From Jacaranda mimosifolia (taxonomy: Eukaryota; Streptophyta; Magnoliopsida; Lamiales; Bignoniaceae), in the NCBI GenBank assembly GCA_018894105.1, contig CM032118.1, positions 28,376,690 through 28,440,689 on the forward strand: DNA of 64,000 nt. The letters run 5' to 3'. Positions 23,590-34,699 of this stretch are shown here, one piece after another (the first letter of the stretch is position 1; every line of letters begins with the position of its first letter). The translations under genes and the position numbers were made by a program. The notes beneath the pieces are model-generated. The model saw nothing but the letters and a program-made list of their open reading frames with translations. It searched no databases and had not been told where the DNA came from.

Positions 23590-23935
23590 CCTCAGAAACC
23601 ATATTAGCAATTTTGGGCAATGTGTCCATCCTATCATTTGCAAATCTTAGAACTTGAAACAATCAAAAATCCCTTAACCTTGCTACCAAGTCTCAGAGTT
23701 GTAGCAAATATCTCTTCATAGTCTTCTCCTTTGCTTTATAAGCATCTATAAAGTAGTGTAATTTAGTGCATAATGAGCTAGGGATCTATATATATCATTT
23801 GGTCTTGTATTCACAACCTTATACTCTATTTTGTAGTTAGTTACTTGAAATTGTAGCTTCAATATGAACTCAAATTTAATCCTTCTCTAGACTTATGAAC
23901 TATGCTTGGACTCTTCCCTTTCATGCCATTAAGAA
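23590..23935 (-). pseudogene. Ty3/gypsy RNase H remnant (element I)
   Basis: Read leftwards from about 23880, the translation shows LKFEFILKLQFQVTNYKIEY, the degenerate equivalent of the gypsy LEYAIRLNF-TNNEAEYEAL block. An RFANDRMDTLPKIA-like segment near 23640-23600 matches the RSENARADALAKLA block. Stops are frequent. Confidence 0.65.
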
Positions 23936-24029
23936 ACCATCGACATGGACTATTTGTCAAGGGGCTACCATAGTTATATATATCTTAAAGTGTTCCTCTT
24001 CCTACTTCTCCTCACCTACTTTGACCAAA

Positions 24030-25450
24030 AAAATGCCAAATTTTGTGCCTTAATCATGCCCTTACTTTGAAACTTTATTGAGTAATCACTTAACTCCACA
24101 ACCATTTTATCAATCGTCTTGATAGATTATGCTTTTGCAAGACCACTTTCAATGGATTATTTGGCAACATCACCATCTGATATGCCTGAAAATAAGGTCT
24201 TAACTTTCTAACTGAAGTTAAAAAAGCCAATGCAAACCTCTCGACCTCTATATACTTTCTCTAGGCCCCATACAACACTATACTCATATAGTAAATAGGA
24301 CTATGCTCCTTCCTTGTTACCCTCGCTAAGGCCTAATACATTACCTCCGCCTACACTACCAAATACAATAATAAAAGCTCTCCTACTTCAAGCTTTGATA
24401 GAAAAGGTGGAAAACTAGAGTATTCCTTCCATTTAAAGAAACATTGCTCATATTCCTTTGCCCATTTAAAATCTTTCACATTCCTTAACAATTTGAAGAA
24501 TGGGAGACCCATTTCTGCTGATCTTGTTCAATTCCACTAATCTCCCTTTCAATTTTTGCACTTTCTTAATGGCCTTCGTGGATAGCTGGATCTATCTTTT
24601 CCAGGTTAGCCTCTATTCCCCTTTCTATAACCATATATCCTAATAATCTTCCACTTGACTTCAATAATGCACTTAACAAGATTAAATTTCAAATTGTACC
24701 TCACATTATACGGAAAAAGTTTGCCAAATGCTCAAGATACTCCTCCTTTCTCATGCTCTTCACAATGTGTCATCAGTATATACTTCTATAATCTTATCTA
24801 TCTGATCTTTTAACATTCGCTTAGCCAAACTCTATAAATAGCCACCACGTTCTTAAGCTAGAATGGTATGACCTTGTAACAGTATATACTTTTATGTATG
24901 ATAATAAAGTCTTATAACAATCCACTTTTACCATGAAAATTAGATGATATCCTTGGTATGCATCCATCATGTTATGTAGTACACAACCCATAGTAGAATC
25001 CACCAAAGTGTTAATTCAAGGTAGAGGACATAGATCTCTTCGATATGTCTTATTTAAATATGTGAAATCTGTACACAACCTCCATTCCCCACCTCCATCC
25101 ATACCACTTCTCAAGCATCTTTAGGACCACCCCGACATTGGAGAACCATTTGGTAAACTATATTTCCATATGAACTCAGCTTCAAGCAACTTCCTCACCT
25201 CTACTTCTATAACCCTATTTCACTAAACCTTAAAGTTGCATTTCTAATATCTATATGTTGCACTTGTCAACATTCAACCTATGTACCATGACCCAGGATC
25301 AATATCTTCAAAATAATATGCACTCCAAGCAAAGAAGTTCAATTTTTTTCTCAATAGCTCCACCATCCTTTTTTCTAATTTCGGTCTCATCTAAGATCCT
25401 ACCCTCATAATATTATTCCATAATTACCATGATACCACTTTATTTATGCT
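24030..25450 (-). pseudogene. Ty3/gypsy reverse transcriptase remnant (element I)
   Basis: Read leftwards: VDSTMGCVLHNMMDAYQGYH near 25005-24945, then VYTDDTL near 24785-24765 (polymerase motif YxDD kept as YTDD), then RNase H linker sequence. Near 24100-24000 lies a SGLAKA/IDKMVVELSDYSIKFQ-like block, matching the gypsy RHDASGRLVKWAIELSEFDI region. Multiple frameshifts. Confidence 0.78.
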
Positions 25451-25549
25451 CAAAAAGGCTTAATCTTCATCTAGTTAGTTTTCCTTCTTTTATTAGACTC
25501 ATATGTAAGGAATTTGTGGTACAACACATATCCCTTTATCCTAACCTTC

Positions 25550-25985
25550 CATATGCCCTTCTATGCTTCGTAACCTTCTACAATGAAAAATTGTAGCACT
25601 CCTTGGCTATCTTTTAATCACAACACACCTGTCTGATGCTAGCTCTCATGGGGAGTTTCATCTTTAGGTGGTAAGTACGATTGCTTTATATTTATTCATA
25701 CTATGTCGACCTAATATAACCTTGTATATGAATGTATAGTCCATTACTAAATATTTTGAGCATCGCATTTTCTATTTTAGCTCTATCACTAAAGATGTAG
25801 GCAAATTTATTGTCCTTAGTGCCATGACCTTCGACCCCACCAAATCACATCAACAGGGTTCGTGTACTATGGACTATAATTATCTCCAATTCCATCCTCC
25901 TCAACATACTGAGAAATATTATATTAGAGAAGCTCCCACTATCCACCAAAACATTATGAATAGAAAAGTTTGCTATGTCCATCAT
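25550..25985 (-). pseudogene. Ty3/gypsy protease remnant (element I)
   Basis: Read leftwards, LVDSGSFSNIIFLSMLRRME lies at about 25952-25893 and keeps the catalytic Asp-Ser-Gly. MWFGGVEGHGT follows near 25850. The end near 25600 has a TYHLKMKLP-like block (family STYHLKLKFP). In the family it matures the Gag-Pol polyprotein. A frameshift and stops follow. Confidence 0.75.
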
Positions 25986-26373
25986 TACTACTATCAAATC
26001 ATCTTAAGGAATTGAAATGCTATCTAGGTCATGGTCATCTAAGGTAATAGGTGCACAATTCTTTTTAGACCAAAATTTGGGGGATTTCTCTTCCAGCCTG
26101 AATACTTCTTACTTGCACTATGTGAATCTCCGCCTGATGGGCCCTACAATTATATTGGCGATTCCTTCTTACGTAGGTTATCATCATTCAGTGATTATTT
26201 CTTCTTGCCATGATCTTTCTGATGTTTCCATGCATATGCCTCGAGCTCCTTAACTTACTACAGAAACAACCTCTATGATGCCTCCTACTTTGAGCACCCT
26301 CGTAATCTTTCCTAGGAGAATTCATCACAAATTTCCCCATCAACATTTCCAATCCATCCTTTAATTTGGCAAC

Positions 26374-27505
26374 ATTCCTCTACATAATGGTCCTCGTCCC
26401 TTTGGAAAACACAATATTTTTGAGAATTCTTTTCACTAGGTATATCTAACTACTTTGGAGGCTACATAGCATATTTGTAGGTGTTATCACAAATATATCT
26501 TGAGCAAGGGTGTTTCTAAAAAAGTGTTGTGATGAAATTTGGGGAGGGGGGGGAGAGGCAGGTAGGGTAGGGGATAGGTATCTTTTGCAATTTATTACAG
26601 ATCGCGACCTTTCTTCTTCTCTCATTCTGCGATCCCCCCTATATGTCCGATCAACTTGTATATTATTCAACTACTCTTCATTCTTCTTTATATTTATTTC
26701 TTCCTTCCCTACATATAGGTGGCTCTTAGCAAGGGCCAAAGATAATGACCTTTTTTTCAAACTATGTATGAGCACTCACCATCATATCTATACTAAGATG
26801 ATGAACTTCCAACATTTTATTATTGAAATGGTTTATAAAGGATATATAGGTTTCTTTTTCTTTCTAGCAAATAATGAATAGGTATGTCGTAGACCTGTTA
26901 GCCTTCATTTTATTGGCAAAACAACATAACAATACCTGATAGTAAAGATATAAACCATTCTTGTTCTCACCCATAGAGTGTAGTGATAAATTCCCTGCAA
27001 TTGTGCATTTGTCTATCCATATAGCTGTATAATGTGCTCAAACATTATCAAATGCTCTTCAAAGTCTAAATTCCCATAAATGCATTGGTAGGTCGAGCAC
27101 TCTGAAACCTATAGAGAGCATCTTATATAATATATCTTTGCAAAAAATAGAGCCTCTCTTTTGCAAATTGGATCCTTGAGCATCTCTTTTTTTAAACTCC
27201 TCCAACCTCTTAATTACTCAACTTGATTGCAGATTTCCTATACTTCCATTCTAATAGGCTTTCAGGAGCATAAGCTACTGACCTCATGAGTCTACTACAC
27301 TGGCGGCTAAGTGTGTCATTGCATCTTCCTCATGACATGGCCGACTTTCTTCCTATTTTAAGTCTACCCTTCTGACAGGCTCATTACCTTTACCTTGCAC
27401 TTTTCGAACAGTGTTATCTTTGAAAACCTGCCTAGGAAAATTTTAAGGCATCGATATTTAAACTAACGCTCTCATTGTTGTTGCTCCCAAATGTCCATCT
27501 ATGAT
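26374..27505 (+). repeat. Left arm of 1.1 kb inverted repeat
   Basis: The reverse complement of this arm matches 29955-31087 almost base for base, with scattered substitutions such as CTCGTCC/CTTGTCC and small indels. The match begins at ATTCCTCTACATAATGG and ends after AAATGTCCATCT, beyond which the two sides diverge. The spacer is about 2.45 kb. Confidence 0.9.
26529..26563 (+). other. G-rich tract, possible G-quadruplex
   Basis: GGGG-A-GGGGGGGG, then GGG-TA-GGGG after an 11-base gap, lies on the + strand of the left arm. The right arm has the counterpart on its minus strand at 30889-30921 (GGGG, GGGGGG, GGGG, GGG, GGGG runs with short gaps). Confidence 0.5.
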
Positions 27506-28353
27506 TTCTTTGGCCGTAGCTTGCAATTATGCGCTTGTGATGCTAACTATATGCTCAAATGGTCCCACTTTAGGTGTCTACCATAACAAAGACAACATAG
27601 TTCCTATCTCTGAGGTCTCTACATTCGTATTCAATGTCCCTACCATTTCTCCCTCTTCTAGCCCTAAGTAATTAGCTGACTTCTCTTCAAGCTTGATATC
27701 AGTTCCCCACAGGTGTTGCCTATTGATGGCGCTTAAAAATCACGTCCATAATTTTATAGGTCTACAAGTTAGTGGCTCAACTTATAGATTGGAAAAGATC
27801 AAACTCAAGGTCAACTTCTAAAAGGTAAAGATGGTCAAGGGGTTCAGATACTCTATGTCGAAAGGTATGTGGCAACACTTAGGCTGTAAGTATGTCCACT
27901 TTTTCTCTTGCTCCAGTGACTAAATGGTATGGGTATTTATAACTTCCTATTGAAATATACTAATATTACTTATTCTACATGATAGTCCCAGATTTGGCCA
28001 TGTTTCCATGGGCTAGGATTTCAAGTCATACGTGGTATTGGATCGAGTCAAAAGTCCTACATGAATAAGACACGAATCCCACGAAATGTGTGGGGATATT
28101 TTATTTATTTGAGAGTAATTTTATTTTACTTCGTCCTTTTTGTATTTTAACCAGAATTAGCATGTTAGCTTTCCCGTACAAAGAAAACTAGCCAAGAGTT
28201 ATAATTGAGGATAAATTGATATCACTTTCAGGCTTTTATTTTCATATTCGGAAAATTAAAAAAAATGCATTTGGCAGTTACATTTTAATATTTTGATTCA
28301 CTCATAGTAACTCCTAGATAAAATTTCATTCCTAAAAACCATACCCTTATACG
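27506..28353. other. Inverted-repeat spacer, left part
   Basis: The sequence continues the gypsy upstream region for a few hundred bases (minus-strand gag N-terminus or leader), then becomes AT-rich. No gene is supported. Confidence 0.5.
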
Positions 28354-29220
28354 TAGTGACGGATCCAGAAATGAAAGTATGGAGGGGTCAAAAGGTATAC
28401 AGATATAAAATTTCAAATATAAATTTTACATTTTACAAACTTAAAATATATGATCTACATCGAAATTGAGCACAACGATCTTTTATACCATAAATTTCAT
28501 TAGTAATCGAATCATTATAAAAAAAATTGTAATATCATTCTCAATATAATTAACTAAGCAATTGGCTAAAAAATCATTTTTATTTTATTTTTGAGCTTTT
28601 TTTTCATAATATTTATAGTTCGAAAATTTTTCTTATTTGTAGCTCTTAAAAGACAAAGAAAATTCAAAAATGTCTTTTTAAAACATTCAATACTTTTGTC
28701 TCTTTGCCTCAATCTTGTTAAAGTCTAAAAGATGAATTTTTTCAATTGTTTTGCAAGTCCTTACAGTTCTTTTTAACTAAATCCCCATACCTTTTTCTCA
28801 CAGGAATAAAATGAAAATACTATAACAAGTTTAACCTAATCATACTCTTCATTTGACAACTTGATTGTGAATATAGACTTAAAAATTTATTTTGAGTTTA
28901 TAAAATTATATAAGTAAAAATTAAATTAATTAAATTTATTTTTAACATTAATTAAAAATCAACTAATTTAATTCAACAAATGTAAATAATTATTTTTTTT
29001 AATTTAAGGCGCAACAAGAAAAGTTAAATATTTTTAAATTAATGAATGTTAATTAAAAATTAATATTTTAATTAATATTAAATGATGCATTTTTTTTAAA
29101 ATTTAAATTTAAATTAACTATTATTAAAACTTTTTAATATATATATATACACACATAAGTATGCACACACAAAGTTGGAGGGAAAATGGCCCCAACTGGC
29201 CCCCCTTAAATCCGTCCCTA
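28354..29220. mobile_element. Non-autonomous hAT-type MITE (867 bp)
   Basis: The left end reads TAGTGACGGATCCAGAA and the right end, reverse complemented, reads TAGGGACGGATTTAAGG, imperfect terminal inverted repeats of the hAT (Tip100-like) type. It is flanked by 8-bp duplications: CTTATACG (28346-28353) and CTTATACA (29221-29228), a 7/8 match. The interior is very AT-rich with no transposase, so it would need one supplied in trans. Confidence 0.82.
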
Positions 29221-29228
29221 CTTATACA

Positions 29229-29954
29229 CATATGCTAGAATCAATCTCGTGCTATGCATAGGTATTCATTAAATTAAATTAAATTAAAAACTATAAATGT
29301 AGACCAAACTATTAAATTAACAAGTAAAACATTATAATTATTTCTATTCAATCAATGAAATACTATTATTTTCTTAAAAATATTATTTTAAATAGAAGAT
29401 TATTAATGTCACAAATTATCTATTAATATAATAAAAAAATGTAGCACATTAAGTCAAACTTTTAATATAAAATATTTTTACATCTCGTATATCTCTAGTT
29501 ATAATATGTGCTAATACATGATACACAAATACTTTTGTAAAATTCGAAGATAATAAAATTGTATTGTAATTTAATAAGCATAAGAAAAATTAAACGATCA
29601 GAATAACTTCTATAATTAGAATATATTGGACTAATTGAACTTTGAAATTAATAATGATCCACTTTTTAATACTTATTGTATCTCTATTTTTCTTTTTTAA
29701 GAATAAGAAATGCCATAGAAGAGTTTTTGAAAGGAAAAGAGCACCATATTCATGCATGTTTAGTATTTTTCAAAATTTGAAAAGCCTCAATGTTTTACTT
29801 CATTCAAAATGCTTTTACTTTATTCAACGTACAATCATCAAATATTTGCTAAAAAATAAAATTACGTCTTGAATTGATTTCATCCTTATGGTTTGATGGC
29901 TATCATGGACAAATATAACCTACTGTTCAACGTAGCTTGTCGGATCGATGGAGT
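29229..29954. other. Inverted-repeat spacer, right part
   Basis: AT-rich sequence. The open frame at 29642-29872 is low-complexity and unsupported. No gene seen. Confidence 0.5.
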
Positions 29955-31087
29955 GTTCACAGATGAACATTTGCGAGCAACAACGATGAGAGCGTTAGTT
30001 TAAATATCGACGCCTTAAAATTTTCCTAGGCAGGTTTTCAAAGATGACACTGTTCGAAAAGTGCAAGGTAAAGGTAATGAGCCTGTCAGAAAGGTAGACT
30101 TAAAAGAGGAAGAAAGTCGGCCATGTCATGAGGAAGATGCTATGACACACTTAGCCGACACTGTAGTAGACTCCTGAGGTCAGTAGCTTATGCTTCTGAA
30201 AGACTATTAGAATGGAAGTATAGGAAATCTGCAATCAAGTTGAGTAATTAAGAGGTTGGAGGAGTTTAAAAAAAGAGATGCTCAAGGATCCAATTTTCAA
30301 AAGAGAGGCTCTCTTTTTTGCAAAGATATATTATATAAGATGCTCCCTATAGGTTTCAGAGTGCTCGACCTGCCAATGCATTGATGGGAATTTAGACTCT
30401 AAAGAGCATTTGATAATGTTTGAGCACATTATACAGCTATATGGATAGACAAATGCACAATTGCAGGGAATTTATCACTACACTCTACGGGTGAGAACAA
30501 GAATGGTTTATATCTTTACTATCAGGTATTGTTATGTTGTTTTGCCAATAAAATGAAGGCTAACAGGTCTACGACATACCTATTCATTATTTGCCAGAAA
30601 GAAAAAGAAACCTATAGATCCTTTATAAACCATTTCAATAATAAAATGTTGGAAGTTCATCATCTTAGTATAGATATGATGGTGAGTGCTCATACATAGT
30701 TTGAAAAAAAGGTCATTCGCTTTGGCCCTTGCTAAGAGCCACCTATATGTAGAGAAGGAAGAAATAAATATAAAGAAGAATGAAGAGTAGTTGAATAATA
30801 TACAAGTTGATCGGACATATAAGGGGGATCGCATAATGAGAGAAGAAGAAAGGCCGCGATCTGTAATAGATTGCAAAAGATACCTATCCCCTACCCTACC
30901 TGCCCCTCCCCCCACTCCCCAAATTTCATCACAACACTTCTTTAGAAACAGCCCTGCTCAAGACATATTTGTGATAGCACCTACAAATATGCTATGTAGC
31001 CTCCAAAGCAGTTAGATATACCTAGTGAAAAGAATTCTCAAAAATATTGTGTTTTCCAAAGGGACAAGGACCATTATGTAGAGGAAT
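29955..31087 (-). repeat. Right arm of 1.1 kb inverted repeat
   Basis: This is the inverted copy of 26374-27505. After 31087 the match stops: the left-arm element goes on into gypsy protease and RT, while the right side goes into unrelated sequence. The right arm is therefore a truncated, inverted copy of the gag part only. Confidence 0.9.
30360..31087 (+). pseudogene. Ty3/gypsy gag fragment (right-arm copy)
   Basis: The + strand reads ARPANALMGI near 30366, REKETYRSFINHFNNKMLEV near 30597-30656, VRFGP-type sequence, and KNSQKYCVFQRDKDHYVEE near 31030-31085. The last part matches the KYC-FHRD-GH-TEE C-terminus of plant gypsy gag. Stops interrupt it. The open frame on the other strand (30580-30915) is its antisense and is rejected. 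Confidence 0.72.
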
Positions 31088-31119
31088 TATAACCTACTAT
31101 TCCAAGAACACGCCCGCAA

Positions 31120-31330
31120 GAGACAATGGTCAAATAAAAAATATATCATTCGATGCCTTTTTTGGTTGTGCGAGGTGATATTTATAGTGATTGAATCCAT
31201 GGTGGGATGAACTTATTATGCTTCAGGGACCTATCTTATGCAGGCTTAGTGGCCTTTTTATTAAGTATTTATTGGTCTTTTATTAGACTTTTTTACTTAT
31301 GTACTCCTAAAGCATTAGTGCAATATATCA
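31120..31330 (+). repeat. Direct repeat flanking gypsy J, left copy
   Basis: It resembles 36160-36355 in the same orientation; shared blocks include GATTGAATCC and TTTTTACTTATGT followed by AGCATTA. The pair brackets the gypsy J coding remnants and could be the remains of its LTRs. Ends are not resolved. Confidence 0.5.
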
Positions 31331-32689
31331 TCTAGTCCCCCTCTTTCCTATTAGAGTTCATTCATTTCAACTTAAAAGTGTAGTTTCTATTTCCAACTAT
31401 TATCATTTTTAGTTTTATACCATGATAGTCTACTCTTTTTATTTTACTTTGTTAACTTGTCTGATTAATTAGTTTTCCTCAGTTTAATCTTAGCTAATTT
31501 AATAATTAAATTTATTAATTAATTAATTATTAGTTCCAATTAACTAAGATTTCTTTTTAGTTTAATTTTGCTAGTAACTTGCATTTTCCTTCGAGTCTTC
31601 ACTGTAATATTTCCCTAAAGACTTGGGCTTCCATCATATTGCCACCAGGATGAGTTCAAAAGGTTCGTGTTATACTCTTTTCTTCTTTTTAACCCTTTGA
31701 ATTAGTTAACACTTGTAGGAAGGGCACATTTGGCGTGTTGTCATTTGGAGAATGAAACCATTTGAGGGGACTCAACTAACTTCGTGGAGAGAGAAAAAAT
31801 AGAGTGAGGAAGAGTCATTCATTTTGGAGAGATGTGGGATAGTGATACATTAGTGAGTTAGAACTATTTGCAGTTGGCGGCAGTAGAGATAGCGTAAGTG
31901 AAAGTGGTGGCCGGTCGGCCGGCTGCCATTTGTTTGGGACAATCAAAGAAGCTGCCCTCTCTAGCTTGTTGGTCAGCCGGCGATCGGTCTTGAGGCAATC
32001 TCCCAAAGGAGAGCGCCCTCCACTTCGGGCGACCCCTCGTACTGGTTCGTGGGAATGATCCCCATAGTCATTGCATGACTTGGTCATTTTTTATTATGGA
32101 TTTGTTTACTTTGTTCCTTATACATACATGCGCCAGGTGTAAGTTTGGTGCTAGCATATTTGCAAAGGATGTCAACTTTAATTACTTTTGCAATTTGGTT
32201 TCATTTTTTGTCGAGTTGAGCATCATGCTTTTTGTTTCGATAATTTAGTAGTTGTGATATATTAGGCCTTCATATCATTTTCACGTTACCATGCTTTTAC
32301 TCCCTTGGGGTTTTGCCATAGAGTTGAGTATCAAAGGTTCCCTCAGCACCTTGTAATGAGATGATTTGGCTTGAGGACCCCTTAGGATCTATTGCTAAAT
32401 TGTGTCGCTCGGAAAGCCCCTTGTGGTATCTCGAACTTCTGGGTCTCTTTGAATTATTGACATTCCAGAAGTTTGCTTGTAATAAATCAAAACAAGTGTT
32501 AGAAAGAAATTATGTATTTTATTGAACCTAAAATAAGATTTCTCATATTCTAAATTGGGATAAACCTTATATATATATATATATAAATAAAATAAATAAA
32601 TAAATAAAAGGGAAAGGCTAACACAGAGCATCTGTAAATCAAATTTAATTTTCAAGAGGAATTACTCTAAGTAATTAAATAAATGAACT
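31331..32689. other. No gene; gypsy-flanking sequence with a GC-rich patch and microsatellite
   Basis: The stretch is AT-rich, with a GC-rich patch at 31900-32045 that contains GGCCGG words. A (TA)n tract followed by (AAAT)n-like repeats lies at 32568-32610. The open frames at 31815-32087 and 32395-32655 are composition-driven and have no recognised domain. Confidence 0.5.
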
Positions 32690-33720
32690 TCTGTAGCAAT
32701 GACTCGCTACACCTCAAGAGTCAAATTTCCTGACAGTGAGGGGTGTTCTCAGTCCTGGACGTCTCTTTCCCTTATGTAATCTACAACTTGCATGCACTTA
32801 GGTTCGTGATCTCTGTAATGCTAAAGGGTCCTTCCCAATCCATATCTAATTTTTCAATGGGTGTTTGAGCTTTTGCTCTCCTCATCACCAAGAACCCAAC
32901 TCAAAGATTTCTTGGGCTTACTTGAGCACTGCATGTTTTGTCATATTAGTTTTTTGCACCTTTTGTTGATTTTGTACACTTAGTTTTAGGCATATCTAGG
33001 GTCTAACCTTAGCTCCCACTAACTTTGGGAGTCTCCATAACTTTTCACCTACCAATTGGCCTGCTCACCTACCATCGAGGCATTTATTTTTGTGTTGAAG
33101 GCCATATTAAGTGGCATAAAAGTTATAAGGATAGCCCAAGAACCCTTAAACATGGTCGGCAAGGTGAGGCCTTATTTAAGCTTCTTCACCAATTGGGATT
33201 TTAAATATGAGTTGTTTCTATTGATGTCTCTCTATGAACTCTGCAAATAGTGCAATATGATTTCTTTGAGACCCTTTTGTTCGATGTGTCAAGGATTAGG
33301 TAGGTAATCGATCGACCATCTCCCACCTCAAGGGTGCTAGCTAGCTTATCTGAGTATCCTGAGTTTGCGTTTTCCTCCTATAGATATTGTGTTAGAACCA
33401 AGTCCTCAAACATCCCTCTAATTGCTTTGATCCGATAAAGGTACTCTATCACACTTGTCTCGCTAATCTCATAATGGCCTATGACTTGGTTGGCCACCAA
33501 TAGGGGAGTTGCTATAAACACATACCAGCTTCATTCTTGTGATTGTGCCTTATACTTGGCCACAATGCTTGAAGTTAGGAGTTATGAATCTTACAATATA
33601 CTTGAACTTGTCTTTCTAGGATTTTCAAGACTATGCCAGGGTTACTTATAGAGTTGGTAGATGTCCCGTCAATATAAAGGGCCCGAGAAGGGAAAGAGCT
33701 CCTGGTTCTATCTCTTACAT
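32690..33720 (-). pseudogene. Ty3/gypsy RNase H and integrase C-terminus (element J)
   Basis: Read leftwards: LYIDGTSTNSISNPGIVLKI near 33695-33636 is the RNase H opening with its catalytic Asp kept (family LHVDGSS--GSGAGVVL). Further RNase H sequence continues to about 33300, for example VANQVIGHYEI. The stretch 33000-32740 shows the end of integrase: an NWEGPFSITEI-like block (written GKDPL/WEGPF across frames near 32840-32810) and a CKL--T-G block. The integrase core is not visible, so a large part is deleted. Confidence 0.7.
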
Positions 33721-34230
33721 CTTCCATATATGGAATCTCATCTCTAGCCTTGAAACTATTTACTAACTGCTAGGGATGACTTCCACTTATTTAGGAGTTT
33801 CTCCAACTCTAAACTTATATTCATCTACCTTCTCTTGGTCACTCATCTTCTATTAGAGAAATCAGCAGCGTTAACTACTAAACTAAGCTTCTGCCTTTAT
33901 CCTTGGAGTTGCTATGGCAAATCCCTCCATGGCCATCTCAACTCGTGGAGGAAGTCTTACTTTTTTTGGTATGTTGCCATAACATTCTCTGGCCATAAGT
34001 TGATCATAGCTGTTTCTACGAGCCCATTGGGAGTATGGAACTTCAACTTCATATGGTAAGTAGATAAGAACACCCGGAAGAGGTTTAAGGTAGGCCTTCT
34101 GAGGATGACATTATATGTTGAAAGGGCTTTGACCAGTAAGAACTTCACTATCTTCATAACTCTCTATGAGTAGGTACCTAATGAGAGGGGGAGGAAATTT
34201 TCTTCAAGTGCCTCCACGATTCTACTGGCG
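33721..34230 (-). pseudogene. Ty3/gypsy protease C-terminal part (element J)
   Basis: The open frame 33957-34157 reads FLLVKALSTYNVILRRPTLN, then LSTYHMKLKFHTPNG and ARECY-like sequence to its left. It matches the plant gypsy block FLVVKAPSAYNVILGRPTLN. Directly to the left the sequence passes into RNase H, without any RT blocks. Confidence 0.82.
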
Positions 34231-34699
34231 AATCCAATAGGGGTATTGATATTTTTTGTAACTGGGCAATATTATCTAAGCTGAATGAAAAACATATCAA
34301 AGTGAAAGATGATGTCTACAAAACTCTCGTTGTTTATCAGGATTTTTTCACTTAAAAGTTGGCAATAGAGATTGAGATCACTATTACATCATTATATTCA
34401 CCCCTTCTTGCCTTTAGGATTTCCTCCTCAAAGCTAATGCTAGGAAATAGGGGCATATCTCATACAAGCTAAGAGCTGGCTCCAAAGGCCTATGATTACG
34501 TCGTCGCCTTAGCAAGGGCCATCCACATGTTAGATAAGTTGCCTCCTATAAGTCCTCTGGAGATCACTAAAGTGATACTGTACTAAGCATGTTGTCAGTC
34601 TCCTATAGATGTGGGCTCCTTCCGAGATTCCATATGTTACTATAGCAATTGCCTATAGTCTCTAGTATTCTGGTATCAGGACTACTTTTGGGGGTTGTC
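34231..34699 (-). other. Gypsy J internal sequence between gag and protease
   Basis: This is the expected position of the protease N-terminus and the gag-pol linker. Stops are frequent and no motif is certain. Confidence 0.4.

Larger units (their letters stand above)
26000..27600 (-). pseudogene. Ty3/gypsy gag remnant (element I), mostly in inverted-repeat left arm
   Basis: The minus strand carries gypsy gag: SFINHFNNKMLEVHHL-like sequence near 26830-26790, a basic Glu/Lys/Arg stretch near 26700, and a KYCVFQRD-H-VEE-type C-terminal knuckle near 26420-26370. The same protein is better seen on the + strand of the right arm (30580-31087). The + strand open frames 26510-26881 and 26017-26253 are antisense to it. 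Confidence 0.7.

Noticed and set aside
26510..26881. 123-residue open frame on the + strand, with a near-copy at 30580-30915 on the minus strand
   Set aside because: It is the antisense of the gypsy gag. It looks conserved only because it lies in the inverted-repeat arms.
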